From: UBA7672 sp038326205
GTDB taxonomy: Bacteria > Pseudomonadota > Alphaproteobacteria > Caulobacterales > Hyphomonadaceae
Length of the DNA stretch: 64,000 bases
Direction of reading: 5' to 3'
Assembly: GCA_038326205.1 (NCBI GenBank)
Contig: JBBQJV010000015.1
Location: 1 to 64,000 of the forward strand
Each line of letters starts with the position of its first letter. The stretch's first letter is position 1. The position numbers and the translations under genes are program-made. Below, piece after piece: positions 8,094 through 17,530 of this stretch. The notes beneath the pieces were generated by a model. It saw only the letters and a program-made list of their open reading frames with translations, made no database searches and was not told the DNA's origin.

Positions 8094-11000
8094 CTACTTC
8101 TCGAACGCCGCTTCCAGGAACGCCGCCAGTTCTTTCTGGTGGAGCGTCATCGTGCCGGCCGCTGTCGATGCGGAGGCGGGGCGGCCAACATAGCGGGCGC
8201 GCTTGTGCTTCACATCGAGTTTTTCGAGGGTCTTCTCGATGTTCCAATCGATGAACGACCACGAGCCCATGTTGCGCGGCTCTTCCTGGCACCAGACCAT
8301 GTCGGCCTGCGGGAAGCGGGCGAGCTCCTTCATCAGGGACGCGACCGGGAACGGATATAGCTGCTCGACACGCATCAGGTAAACGTCGTCGATCGTGCGC
8401 TTCTCACGCTCCTCGAAGAGGTCGTAATAGACCTTGCCCGAGCACATCACGACGCGCCGAATGTCTTTGTCAGCCTTGAGCGTGACCTCGGCGCCGCGGC
8501 CCTTGGTTTCGGCGTCGTCCCACAGCACGCGGTGGAAGGTGGAGCCAGCGCCCATGTCTTCGAACGAGGAAACCGCGCGCTTGTGACGAAGCAGCGATTT
8601 CGGCGTCATGATGATAAGTGGCTTGCGGAAGTCGCGGTGCATCTGGCGGCGAAGCACGTGGAAGTAGTTTGCTGGCGTCGTGCAATTCACCACCTGCATG
8701 TTGTCCTGCGCGCACATCTGCAGGAAGCGCTCGAGGCGGGCGGAAGAGTGCTCGGGTCCCTGGCCTTCATAGCCATGTGGCAGAAGGCAGACGAGACCGC
8801 ACATGCGGAGCCACTTGCGCTCGCCCGAGGAGATGAACTGGTCGAACAGGACCTGCGCGCCGTTGGCGAAATCACCGAACTGGGCTTCCCACAGGGTGAG
8901 CGTTTGCGGCGCCGTCAGCGAGTAGCCGTACTCGTAGCCAAGCACGGCCTCTTCGGAGAGCAGCGAGTCGATAACTTCGTAGTTAGCCTGCGTCGGCGAG
9001 AGATTGTTGAGCGGTGTGTAGCGTTCCTCGGTCACCTGATCGACGAGGTGGGAGTGGCGCTGGGTGAACGTGCCGCGGCATGAGTCCTGGCCCGAGAGGC
9101 GCACCGGGAAGCCTTCATCCAGCAGCGCGGCAAAAGCCATGTGCTCGGCCATACCCCAGTCAAGGCCTTCGCCTGATTCGGCCATCTTGCGGCGTGCATC
9201 GACCGTGCGGGCGACTGTCTTGTGGATGTTGAAGCCTTGCGGAAAGCTGCTGATCTTCTTGCCGAGGTCTTTCAGCTTGGCGCTGGTCACGCCCGTCTTG
9301 CCGCGGTTTTCCTCGTCCTTCGGCAGGCCGAGGCCAGCCCATTTGCCGTCGAGCCAGTCGGCAGCGCCGGGCTTGAACGTCTTGGCCTTGTCGAATTCGG
9401 AATCGAGGAAGGATTCCATGTCGGCAATCATGGTGTTGACGGCGTCCTCGGTGATCACGCGCTCGCCCACCAGTCGGCGCGAATAGAGTTCGCGGGTCGA
9501 CGATTGGTCGCGAATCTTCGCGTACATTAGCGGCTGCGTCATCGTCGGATCATCGCCCTCGTTGTGGCCGAAGCGGCGATAGCAGAACATGTCGATGACG
9601 ACGTCCTTGCCGAACTGCTGGCGATATTCGGTGGCGACCTTGGCGGCGTGGACGACGGCTTCGGGATCGTCGCCATTCACATGGAAGACAGGCGCCTCGA
9701 CCATCTTCGCCATGTCCGAGGGATAGGGCGAAGAACGCGAGAAGGCCGGCGCGGTGGTGAAGCCGATCTGGTTGTTGACGATGAAGTGGATCGCCCCGCC
9801 CGTGCGGTAGCCGGCAAGGCCGGACAGCGCGAAGCATTCAGCGACGACGCCCTGACCCGCGAAAGCCGCATCGCCGTGCAGCAGCAACGGCATGACCTTT
9901 GTGCGGCGCTTGTTGCGCTCGACTGGCTCGGTGGCGCGCACGCCGCCGGCCTCGACCTCGTCGAAGAACTGTTTCGCGCGGGCCTTGCCGAGCACGACCG
10001 GGTTCACGATCTCGAGGTGGCTGGGGTTCGCAGTCAGCGACAGGTGGACGCTGTGGCCGTCGAACTCGCGGTCCGACGAAGCGCCGAGGTGATATTTCAC
10101 GTCGCCCGAACCGTAGTCGTCACCGCCCTGCGTGTTGCCGCCCTGAAACTCGAAGAAGATCTTGTGATAGGGCTTGCCCATCACCGCCGCGAGCATGTTG
10201 AGACGGCCGCGGTGCGGCATGCCAAGAATGATCTCGTCGACGCCGAGGGCGCCGCCGCGCTTGATGATCTGCTCGAGCGCAGGAATGGCAGCTTCCCCGC
10301 CATCAAGACCGAACCGCTTGGTGCCGGGATAGCGCTTGTGCAGGAAGCGTTCGAAAGCCTCGGCCTCGACCAGCTTGGCGAGGATGGCGCGCTTGCCCTC
10401 GGGCGTGAATGAGATGTCCTTGTCCTGGCCTTCGATGCGCTGCTGGATCCAGGACTTCTCCTCTGGATCCGAGATGTGCATGAACTCAACGGCGAAGGTG
10501 CCGCAATAGGTGCGACGCAGTATGTCGATCATCTGGCGCGGCGTCGCATATTCGAGGCCGAGCACGTTGTCGATGTAGATGCGGCGATCCATGTCCTTCG
10601 GACCGAAGCCGTAGGTCTTGGGATCAAGCTCGGGGTGCTCTTCCTGCTTGGCGATGCTGAGCGGATCGAGATTCGCGGCGAGATGGCCGCGAATGCGGTA
10701 GGCGCGGATCATCATCAGGGCGCGGATCGAATCCTGCACCTGCTGGTGAAGATCGGCGGGTGCGATGGTCGGGCCGACCTGCGGCGCCTTCTTGGCTTCC
10801 TTGGTGGGGGCCGGACCCCAGTTGCCGTCGAGCGCCGAAACGAGTTCGCCGTTCTGGTATTTGATCGGTTCCTTCCACTCAGGGCCTCTGGCGGCCTTGC
10901 CGGCGTCGCCCGTGGCGTCACCGAGGGCAACACCCGCGAAGAAACGCTGCCAGCTTTCGGGGACGGACGAAGGGTCTTCCGCGTATTCGGCATAGAGCTG

Positions 11001-11105
11001 TTCGATGTAGGCGGCGTTGGCGCCGTACAGAAACGCCGTGTCCAGCATGGCGGCGTTGTCCATGCCCGCCGTCTTCGCTTCGCCAGCCTTCGCTTCGACA
11101 GTCAT
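8094..11105 (-). CDS. sucA: 2-oxoglutarate dehydrogenase E1 component
   Basis: A 1003-residue thiamine-diphosphate enzyme that decarboxylates 2-oxoglutarate and succinylates the E2 lipoyl group. The N-terminus has the E1o type motif FLYGANAAYIEQLYAEY for E2 docking. The thiamine-binding and catalytic segments include MPHRGRLN, HLGASSDREFDGH and GDAAFAGQGVV; the C-terminal transketolase-like part has QEEPRNMGSW. Size is at the upper end of the family. It is downstream of sucC-sucD but separated from sucD by a 354-bp spacer with repeat hairpins. The encoded E1 must assemble with SucB and LpdA from the opposed block. Confidence 0.96.
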   Translation of the reverse strand: MTVEAKAGEAKTAGMDNAAMLDTAFLYGANAAYIEQLYAEYAEDPSSVPESWQRFFAGVALGDATGDAGKAARGPEWKEPIKYQNGELVSALDGNWGPAPTKEAKKAPQVGPTIAPADLHQQVQDSIRALMMIRAYRIRGHLAANLDPLSIAKQEEHPELDPKTYGFGPKDMDRRIYIDNVLGLEYATPRQMIDILRRTYCGTFAVEFMHISDPEEKSWIQQRIEGQDKDISFTPEGKRAILAKLVEAEAFERFLHKRYPGTKRFGLDGGEAAIPALEQIIKRGGALGVDEIILGMPHRGRLNMLAAVMGKPYHKIFFEFQGGNTQGGDDYGSGDVKYHLGASSDREFDGHSVHLSLTANPSHLEIVNPVVLGKARAKQFFDEVEAGGVRATEPVERNKRRTKVMPLLLHGDAAFAGQGVVAECFALSGLAGYRTGGAIHFIVNNQIGFTTAPAFSRSSPYPSDMAKMVEAPVFHVNGDDPEAVVHAAKVATEYRQQFGKDVVIDMFCYRRFGHNEGDDPTMTQPLMYAKIRDQSSTRELYSRRLVGERVITEDAVNTMIADMESFLDSEFDKAKTFKPGAADWLDGKWAGLGLPKDEENRGKTGVTSAKLKDLGKKISSFPQGFNIHKTVARTVDARRKMAESGEGLDWGMAEHMAFAALLDEGFPVRLSGQDSCRGTFTQRHSHLVDQVTEERYTPLNNLSPTQANYEVIDSLLSEEAVLGYEYGYSLTAPQTLTLWEAQFGDFANGAQVLFDQFISSGERKWLRMCGLVCLLPHGYEGQGPEHSSARLERFLQMCAQDNMQVVNCTTPANYFHVLRRQMHRDFRKPLIIMTPKSLLRHKRAVSSFEDMGAGSTFHRVLWDDAETKGRGAEVTLKADKDIRRVVMCSGKVYYDLFEEREKRTIDDVYLMRVEQLYPFPVASLMKELARFPQADMVWCQEEPRNMGSWSFIDWNIEKTLEKLDVKHKRARYVGRPASASTAAGTMTLHQKELAAFLEAAFEK

Positions 11106-11459
11106 GCTTTACGTCCTGCTGCGCCGGGGTCAGGGCCCCTGCCCTGAGCGCGATTTAGGTGACCTCAGATGCTGCTTTTTGCCGTCCGACTCAACCGGAA
11201 AGGGTGAGACATTCTGCACATAAGACCGTGACCGGTTACCGGTTCGTTGCAGATGGGGATCGGGACGGGGAAACCCTAGCGTTTCAGGCAGGCTGGGGGG
11301 TCGCAGAATACTGAACCCATCCTTCGAGACGATCGCTACGCGATCCCATCAAGGATGAGGTCTGTTGTCGTTGAAAAAACGCTTGCCGCGTCGATCGGAC
11401 TCACCCTGAGGGATTGGCCCAACGGGCCAATCGTCTCGAAGGATGAATGTTTAGCGGGC
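11106..11459. other. 354-bp sucD-sucA spacer
   Basis: No protein gene. The sucA-proximal half contains a tandem ACCGGTT direct repeat near 11230 and probably the sucA promoter on the minus strand. The sucD-proximal half carries the inverted-repeat element annotated separately at 11318-11446. Confidence 0.5.
11318..11446. repeat. palindromic intergenic repeat pair (CATCCTTCGAGACGA type)
   Basis: Two related units face each other. The 15-bp CATCCTTCGAGACGA at 11318-11332 is exactly inverted at 11431-11445. Each unit contains its own hairpin: GATCGC-TAC-GCGATC in the first (11331-11345) and a nine-base-pair GATTGGCCC-AAC-GGGCCAATC in the second (11412-11432). Sequences of this kind, with CCTTCGAGACG and CACCCTGAGG ends, are dispersed intergenic repeats in many alphaproteobacterial genomes. 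Placed between sucD and sucA it could attenuate or stabilise the operon transcript. Confidence 0.65.
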
Positions 11460-12371
11460 CTAGCGCTTCAGCACTTCCGTCATCGTCGTGCCGAGGCGGG
11501 CCGGGCTTGGGGAGACGACGATTCCGGCCGATTCCATGGCCGCGATCTTCGATTCCGCATCGCCCTTGCCGCCTGAAACAATGGCGCCTGCATGGCCCAT
11601 TGTGCGTCCCTTGGGCGCCGTGCGGCCGGCGATGAAGCCGACCATCGGCTTCTTGCGGCCGCGCTTGGCTTCGTCCTTGAGGAATTGGGCGGCTTCTTCC
11701 TCGCCCGATCCCCCGATCTCGCCGATCATGATGATCGCCTTGGTTTCGTCGTCGGCGAGGAACATTTCGAGGACGTCGATGAAGTCGGTGCCTTTGACCG
11801 GATCGCCGCCGATGCCGACGGCCGTCGTCTGGCCGAGGCCTTCATTCGTCGTCTGGAACACAGCCTCATAGGTCAGCGTGCCTGAGCGCGAAAGCACGCC
11901 GATATTGCCCTTGGAGAAGATCGAACCCGGCATGATGCCGATCTTGCACTGACCCGGCGTCAGAACGCCCGGGCAGTTCGGCCCGATCAGGCGTGACTTA
12001 GAGCGCGAGAGCTTGTCCTTCACGCGCACCATGTCGAGCACCGGCACGCCTTCGGTGATCGTTACGATCAACGGGATCTCGGCGTCGATGGCTTCTTCGA
12101 TGGCGGCGGCGCAGAATTTTGGCGGCACGTAGATGACTGTGGCGTTGGCCCCGGTCTTGTCGCGGGCTTCGGCAACCGTGTTGAACAGGGGGCGCTGGAC
12201 TTTCGAACCATCGGGAAGCGTGCCTTCCCAGTTCGTGCCGCCCTTGCCCGGCGTGATGCCGCCGACAAACTGCGTGCCGTAGGCAATGCCTTGCTCGGTG
12301 TGGAACGTGCCGGTCTTGCCGGTCATGCCCTGCGTGAGGACCTTGGTGTTCTTGTCGATCAGGATGGACAT
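11460..12371 (-). CDS. sucD: succinyl-CoA synthetase alpha subunit
   Basis: A 303-residue CoA-binding subunit that carries the phosphohistidine intermediate. The N-terminus MSILIDKNTKVLTQGMTGKTG and the CoA-binding Rossmann fold are typical. The active-site His260 lies in MGHAGAIVSGG, and PNCPGVLTPGQCKIGIMPG is present in the middle. It follows sucC by 49 bp on the same strand. With SucC it converts succinyl-CoA to succinate with substrate-level phosphorylation. Confidence 0.97.
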   Translation of the reverse strand: MSILIDKNTKVLTQGMTGKTGTFHTEQGIAYGTQFVGGITPGKGGTNWEGTLPDGSKVQRPLFNTVAEARDKTGANATVIYVPPKFCAAAIEEAIDAEIPLIVTITEGVPVLDMVRVKDKLSRSKSRLIGPNCPGVLTPGQCKIGIMPGSIFSKGNIGVLSRSGTLTYEAVFQTTNEGLGQTTAVGIGGDPVKGTDFIDVLEMFLADDETKAIIMIGEIGGSGEEEAAQFLKDEAKRGRKKPMVGFIAGRTAPKGRTMGHAGAIVSGGKGDAESKIAAMESAGIVVSPSPARLGTTMTEVLKR

Positions 12372-12420
12372 CGTGTCTGCCTTGAAAGCTCGGAAATGGG
12401 ATCGGCTGGGCGCGCGAGCG

Positions 12421-13617
12421 CTATTTGCCCTTGATGGCGGCGACGATCTTCTGCGCTGCGTCGTCGAGGTCGTTGGCCGGGATCACGTTGAGGCCTGAGT
12501 CACGGATGATCTTCTTGCCAAGCTCGGCATTGGTGCCTTCGAGGCGGACGACCAGCGGGACGGCGAGGTTGGTCTCGCGAACGGCTGCCAGCACACCCTC
12601 GGCGATGACATCGCACTTCATGATGCCACCGAAGATGTTGACGAGGATGCCCTTCACCTTGGGGTCCTTCATGATGATCTTGAAGGCCGCAGCGACTTTA
12701 TCTTTGCCGGCGCCGCCGCCAACGTCGCAGAAGTTCGCGGGCTCTTCGCCGTAGAGCTTGATGATGTCCATCGTTGCCATGGCAAGGCCAGCGCCATTGA
12801 CCATGCAGCCGATCGTGCCGTCGAGCGCGATGTAGGCGAGGTCCCAGGCAGAGGCCTCGATCTCTTTCTCGTCTTCCTCGGACTTGTCGCGCAACTCGAC
12901 AATGTCGGGATGGCGAAACAGCGCGTTGCCGTCGAACGACACTTTCGCATCCAGCACACGGACGTGGCCGTCCTTCATGACGATGAGTGGATTGATCTCC
13001 AGCATCGCCATGTCTTTATCCACGAAGGCTTTGTAGAGGATTTTTGACAGGCCGATCATATCGGTGCGGGCCTGATCGGTGAGCTTCAGCGCGTCACAGA
13101 TCTTGGCGGCGTCAGCGTCCGTGACGCCGGTCGATGGTTCGATCGGCAGTGTCATGATGCGCTCGGGCGTGTCGTGCGCGACGGCTTCGATATCCATGCC
13201 GCCCTCGGTCGAGACAACGAAGGCAACCTTGCCCGAACCGCGATCGACCAGCAGCGAGCAGTAGAGTTCTTTTTCGATATCGGCGCCGTCTTCGATGTAG
13301 ATGCGATTGACCTGACGACCTGCGGCCGATGTCTGCGCCGTAACGAGGTGGTGGCCCAACATGGCCTTCACGTGCTCGAGCGCCTGTTCCTTGGAGAAGC
13401 CGAGGCGGACGCCGCCTTTTTCACCGGCTTCTTTTTCGATGAACTTGCCCTTGCCGCGTCCACCGGCGTGGATCTGCGATTTCACGACCCAGAGCGGACC
13501 CGGCAGCGCGTCGATCGCGGCCTGCGCCTGGTCAACCGAGGTGATTGCGACACCCTTGGCGACGGGAGCTCCAAACGACTTCAGGACTTCCTTGGCCTGA
13601 TGCTCGTGAATGTTCAT
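12421..13617 (-). CDS. sucC: succinyl-CoA synthetase beta subunit
   Basis: A 398-residue subunit beginning MNIHEHQAKEVLKSFG, with an N-terminal ATP-grasp domain (KSQIHAGGRGKGKF) and a C-terminal CoA-ligase domain with the GGAGKDKVAAAF and VNIFGGIMKCD blocks. It determines nucleotide specificity and binds succinate. First gene of the minus-strand sucC-sucD-sucA run, so its promoter is expected between 13618 and 13746. Confidence 0.97.
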   Translation of the reverse strand: MNIHEHQAKEVLKSFGAPVAKGVAITSVDQAQAAIDALPGPLWVVKSQIHAGGRGKGKFIEKEAGEKGGVRLGFSKEQALEHVKAMLGHHLVTAQTSAAGRQVNRIYIEDGADIEKELYCSLLVDRGSGKVAFVVSTEGGMDIEAVAHDTPERIMTLPIEPSTGVTDADAAKICDALKLTDQARTDMIGLSKILYKAFVDKDMAMLEINPLIVMKDGHVRVLDAKVSFDGNALFRHPDIVELRDKSEEDEKEIEASAWDLAYIALDGTIGCMVNGAGLAMATMDIIKLYGEEPANFCDVGGGAGKDKVAAAFKIIMKDPKVKGILVNIFGGIMKCDVIAEGVLAAVRETNLAVPLVVRLEGTNAELGKKIIRDSGLNVIPANDLDDAAQKIVAAIKGK

Positions 13618-13746
13618 GGATTACTGGCCTTTGAACGAGAGAGCCCATCTTACCGGCAAAGCCCATTTTGACGAAATAGTGCGGGGCTCGCGAGGTGGCG
13701 ATACCGCATGGGGCGCCGTGACGCAACGTGGGCGTTTTGATTGGGT

Positions 13747-15042
13747 TTACTGCGCCGGGACGGGCTTGGCTGGAGCGGGAACGTCCTCACCTTCGCCGCT
13801 CAATGCAGCACGTTCGGCCTCGTCAGCGACCTTTCCCTGAACGACACTTGTGGCGCCGAGGGCCTGAAAGGGCGTTCGTTGCGAGGCATCAGGGCGTCCA
13901 CGCACGAACAGGCGCGACAGGTTGACCACTGCGAGGACGAAATAGCCGAGCGCGACGGCGGCAAAGACGCCGGGCTGGCCTGCTTTGGTGTCGGCGACAG
14001 CGCCGGTGAGGATCGGGCCGAGCACCGATCCGCCGGCCCAGACGAACAGCATGCCGGACATGACCTGCGCAATCTGTCCGGGTTCTGCGCGGTCGGTCGC
14101 ATGGCTGGCCGAGACCGAATAGAAGGACAGCGCGCCCGCGCCCCAGAGCGCCGACAGCATCACGGTGATCGAGAAAGACACCCTGCCTGCGGTAAGATAA
14201 AGCGCGATGCATGCTGCCAGGGCGATCAGCGACAGCACCGCCACGACAGAGCGGCGGTCGATCTTGTCCGAGATCAGCCCGGCCGGCCATTGCGTAACCG
14301 TGCCGCCGATCATCGCTGCGATGTAAAGCGTAGCCGCAGCGCCTCCTGCCCCGCCCGGCTGAAGCTCCTTTGCATAGAGAGGAAGCTGGCTGGTGACGCC
14401 AGTGTTGCAGATGCCCGCCACCAGCGAGCCGACGAGGGCGGCGGGCGGGATCCGCATCATGGAGGCGAGGCTCAGCGCCTCGCGGTCCGGCAGAACCGGC
14501 TGGGCGCGCTTGGTGGCGCTGAGGGGCAGCATGGCGAGTGTCATCAGCAAGCCGGCCCAGACGAAGGGCTTGATGTCGTCTGCCGTGTGCTGGACGACCA
14601 GCAGCGGCCCAAGCGAAATCGCGATCTTAAGCATCAGCTGGTACATGCCCAGCATCGCGCCGCGCTTGGACCGCGGGGTCGAATCGGCGATCCAGCTCTC
14701 GGCTGAAGTGAACATGACAGCAGAGGCCGCGCCCTGCGCGAAGCGGAACAACGCCCAGGCGATGCCGTCGAAATTCAGCCCCATCGACAGGATGCCGGCA
14801 GCGTAAATCGCAGCAGCGGCTGAATAGGCGCGGATGTGGCCGATGTCGCGTACGATGTCCGGCGCGAACCATGCGCCGAGCATGAAGCCCGCAGAGAACC
14901 CTGCTGCGACCGCCCCAACGCCCAGCGCCGACGTGCCCATGAAGCTCAGCGCCAGAGGGGTAGTGACACTGAGGATGCCGGAGGCCGCCTGAAGCAGCAT
15001 GACTGCCAGGATCAGAGATGCGACGTTTCGGTAGAGGGTCAT
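13747..15042 (-). CDS. MFS transporter (YcaD-like)
   Basis: A 431-residue polytopic membrane protein with about twelve hydrophobic segments. The loop-2 region shows LGAWFAPDIVRDIGHIRAY, and a second-half counterpart QWPAGLISDKIDRR, the MFS gating motif. The RFAQGAASAVMFTSAESWIAD segment is typical of the YcaD/quinate-type group of major facilitator proteins. The last 45 residues are a hydrophilic tail rich in Ala/Pro. The substrate cannot be assigned from sequence. It is oriented with sucC but starts well upstream and is probably independent. Confidence 0.82.
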   Translation of the reverse strand: MTLYRNVASLILAVMLLQAASGILSVTTPLALSFMGTSALGVGAVAAGFSAGFMLGAWFAPDIVRDIGHIRAYSAAAAIYAAGILSMGLNFDGIAWALFRFAQGAASAVMFTSAESWIADSTPRSKRGAMLGMYQLMLKIAISLGPLLVVQHTADDIKPFVWAGLLMTLAMLPLSATKRAQPVLPDREALSLASMMRIPPAALVGSLVAGICNTGVTSQLPLYAKELQPGGAGGAAATLYIAAMIGGTVTQWPAGLISDKIDRRSVVAVLSLIALAACIALYLTAGRVSFSITVMLSALWGAGALSFYSVSASHATDRAEPGQIAQVMSGMLFVWAGGSVLGPILTGAVADTKAGQPGVFAAVALGYFVLAVVNLSRLFVRGRPDASQRTPFQALGATSVVQGKVADEAERAALSGEGEDVPAPAKPVPAQ

Positions 15043-15206
15043 GCGGCGTTTCGGGGCGGTCTGGCGCTCTTGTTTGAGCGTTCCTTACGCCGCTTCGCCG
15101 CCACGCGCGTCTAAATTCTTGTTACCAATTACCGCAAATCTCACACATCTCCTTCAAGCGAATTTTCAGCGTGTTGCGTCATCGTGGCCGTGCAGAGGAG
15201 CACCCC

Positions 15207-16187
15207 ATGATCCCGAACACCATGCTGGCCCTGATCGATAAGCTTGCGTCCGATGGCCGTGTCACGGCCGAAGAGGCGCTGGACGTACGTCGCGCAGTGT
15301 TCCCGGATGGCATCGTCAGTCGCGGCGAAGCGGATGCGCTGTTCGCCCTGAACGAGCGCGTCGGCGGAGATGATCCGGCATGGGATGCCTGCTTTATCGA
15401 AGCGATCAGCGATCACCTGACACTGAGCCACGATCTGCGCGGTCACGTAACTGACGAAGGCGCAGCCTGGCTTGAAAACCGCACCAATCGCGACTGCGTT
15501 GTCGAGCGCTCTACGGAGCTAGAACTTCTGCTCAAGGTGCTCGAACGGGCGGACTCCTGCCCGGCGCGCCTGCACGAACTGACCCGTAATCTTGTCGCGC
15601 GCGCCGTGCTCGCGGGCAAGGGCTATGAAGGCCGCGACCCGGGAAAGGTTCCCGGACAGATCGGGGAAGCCGAACTGGCGATGATCCGCCGCGTCCTGTT
15701 TTCAGCGTCAGGCGCCGGCAACGTCTCGGTGACACGCGAGGAAGCGGAATGGCTGTTCGACATCGATGCCGCGACGGAGGGTTACGCCCATGTGGCGGGC
15801 TGGCGCGATCTGTTCGTTCTGGCCGTTATGAACCACCTGTTCGCTGTTGGTCCCGCTGCAGCCCTGGAGCGTGGCGAAATAGTTCGCCGGGCTGAGTGGC
15901 TCAATGCGCCCGCACAAGTCGGCATCAGCGGCTTCCTGTCGCGCGCCTTTGAGGGCGGCATCAAAGGCTACCTCACCAAAATCAAACAACCGAACGACGC
16001 CGATTCGATGTCGACGTACGTCGAGCAACGCGAAGCGGAGGGGCGCGTCGCCGAAGCTCTCGAAACGCACGAAGCCGCTTGGCTGGTCACCCGTATCCGC
16101 GCCGATGGTCGCCGCACGGCCAATGAGCAGGCTCTGCTCGAAGCGGTCAAAGCGGCCAAGGGCGAGGAGCTGCTGAAGTCTGCCTGA
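15207..16187 (+). CDS. hypothetical TerB-like helical protein
   Basis: About 326 residues starting MIPNTMLALIDKLASDGR; an ATG at 15207 with a GAGGAG ribosome site at 15195-15200 is favoured over the longer frame. It contains repeated helical modules with an acidic rhythm, for example SDGRVTAEEALDVRR, NVSVTREEAEWLFDID and ADGRRTANEQALLEAVK. This pattern resembles TerB/tellurite-resistance-like helical domains, which sense or bind metals, but I cannot assign a function. It stands alone, divergent from the MFS gene and convergent with the P450. Confidence 0.65.
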   Translation: MIPNTMLALIDKLASDGRVTAEEALDVRRAVFPDGIVSRGEADALFALNERVGGDDPAWDACFIEAISDHLTLSHDLRGHVTDEGAAWLENRTNRDCVVERSTELELLLKVLERADSCPARLHELTRNLVARAVLAGKGYEGRDPGKVPGQIGEAELAMIRRVLFSASGAGNVSVTREEAEWLFDIDAATEGYAHVAGWRDLFVLAVMNHLFAVGPAAALERGEIVRRAEWLNAPAQVGISGFLSRAFEGGIKGYLTKIKQPNDADSMSTYVEQREAEGRVAEALETHEAAWLVTRIRADGRRTANEQALLEAVKAAKGEELLKSA

Positions 16188-16190
16188 GAC

Positions 16191-17420
16191 TCAGGCTGCG
16201 CGGCGCTGGACGGCGCCGTCGATCTTCAGCGGCAAGGCAACCGGCCCACGCATACCGGGACGTCCCAGCCAGCGAAGTTCCTCGAACGGCACGCCGAGCG
16301 AGAAGGACGGCCAGCGCACGAGGATACGTTTCAGCGCCACTTCGGTCTCGATGCGCGCCAGATGCATTCCAAGACACAGGTGCATGCCGCCGCCGTAACC
16401 GGCATGGCGGACGCTGGGCCGTCGTAGATCGAGCGTTTCGGGATCGGTGAAGTGGGCCGGATCGGTGTTGGCTGACGCCAGCAGCGCCATCACCCTGTCG
16501 CCGCGCTTAAGCTTGGCGCCGTGGAATTCCATGTCCTCGCGCGCCATGCGTGGCTTGGTGGCCTGCACGGGCGATGTGTGACGGTGAAGCTCCTCGACGG
16601 CGTTGGGCATCAGGGACGGATCGGCGCGCAGCATGGCCAGCTGGTCGGGATGCTGCAGCAGGTCCACCACCGACGTCGAGATCAGGTGCGTCGTCGTCTC
16701 GTGCCCGGCGAGAAACAGCAGCATCACCATGGCGAGCATTTCGTCCTCGGTGAGCTTCTCGCCATCGGCCTCGGCGGCGACGAGTTCGCTGATCAGTCCC
16801 TCGCGCGGGTCGATGCGACGCGTAGCGAATTCCGCGCGCAACTGCTTCATCAGTTTTCCGATCATGGGAAAGGTGCGCGCAGCCGAAACGACACCTTTGA
16901 TGTTGGTGAAATCTCCCATCCACCGCGTCGTCTTCTCGCGGAGTTCTGGCGCTAGCCCGAGCATCTCCGAGATCACGCGCAGCGGCAATTCGCGGGAGAA
17001 CGCGGAGGCGAGATCGAAATTTCCGGATGCTTCCATGCCATCGAGAAGCTCGTCTGCGATGCGCGTCACCATTGGCCGCAGCGCCTCGATGCGGTCGCGC
17101 CGGAACGGTGCATCCACCAGCTTGCGCAAGCGGCGGTGATCAGGGTCGTCAAGGATGAGCATGTTCTGGGCGAGAATCTGCATCATCTTCGGCGCCCACC
17201 AGAAACCAAGCGAGCTCGACCTGCCGGCATTGCGGCCGTCAGCTGCGAAGCGATCAGCGCCTTTCAGAAAATCGGTGACCGAGTCCCACGTCGTTGCGAG
17301 GTGGATGCGGCCAACGATGGGGAAATTCACTTCCACGACCGGCCCTGCCTCTCGCAGCGCTGTCAGCAAGGGGAATGGATTACGCTTGGCGTCCTGGCTA
17401 AAGAAATCGAAGCGGGCCAT
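16191..17420 (-). CDS. cytochrome P450 (class I bacterial type)
   Basis: A 409-residue haem-thiolate monooxygenase. The I-helix oxygen-activation motif is LFLAGHETTTHL, the K-helix EXXR appears as a shifted EELHRHTSP segment, and the haem ligand is Cys349 in YGGGMHLCLGMHLAR (Tyr replaces the usual Phe). No ferredoxin or reductase gene is adjacent, so electrons must come from elsewhere. It lies 110 bp downstream of the carotenoid oxygenase on the same strand, with an AAAGGAGG ribosome site, and could act on its cleavage product. The substrate is unknown. Confidence 0.9.
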   Translation of the reverse strand: MARFDFFSQDAKRNPFPLLTALREAGPVVEVNFPIVGRIHLATTWDSVTDFLKGADRFAADGRNAGRSSSLGFWWAPKMMQILAQNMLILDDPDHRRLRKLVDAPFRRDRIEALRPMVTRIADELLDGMEASGNFDLASAFSRELPLRVISEMLGLAPELREKTTRWMGDFTNIKGVVSAARTFPMIGKLMKQLRAEFATRRIDPREGLISELVAAEADGEKLTEDEMLAMVMLLFLAGHETTTHLISTSVVDLLQHPDQLAMLRADPSLMPNAVEELHRHTSPVQATKPRMAREDMEFHGAKLKRGDRVMALLASANTDPAHFTDPETLDLRRPSVRHAGYGGGMHLCLGMHLARIETEVALKRILVRWPSFSLGVPFEELRWLGRPGMRGPVALPLKIDGAVQRRAA

Positions 17421-17460
17421 GTCGGCCCTCCTTTATCAGCGCGACGGGAGCGGGGCGAAC

Positions 17461-17489
17461 GGGGCGGAACCTATACCCCGCCCCGCCCC
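17461..17489. other. GC-rich hairpin between carotenoid oxygenase and P450
   Basis: GGGGCGG at 17461-17467 can pair with CCGCCCC at 17478-17484 or 17483-17489, leaving a loop of 10-15 bases. There is no T-tract, so it is not a canonical terminator. It could weaken or separate P450 expression from the upstream genes, or be a processing site. Confidence 0.4.
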
Positions 17490-17530
17490 TCTCAAGTGAA
17501 ATCAGGCTCCCTAAAGGAAGGCAGGTCGGA

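Noticed and set aside
17461..17489. Rho-independent terminator before the P450
   Set aside because: The hairpin is GC-rich but no T-run follows on the coding strand.
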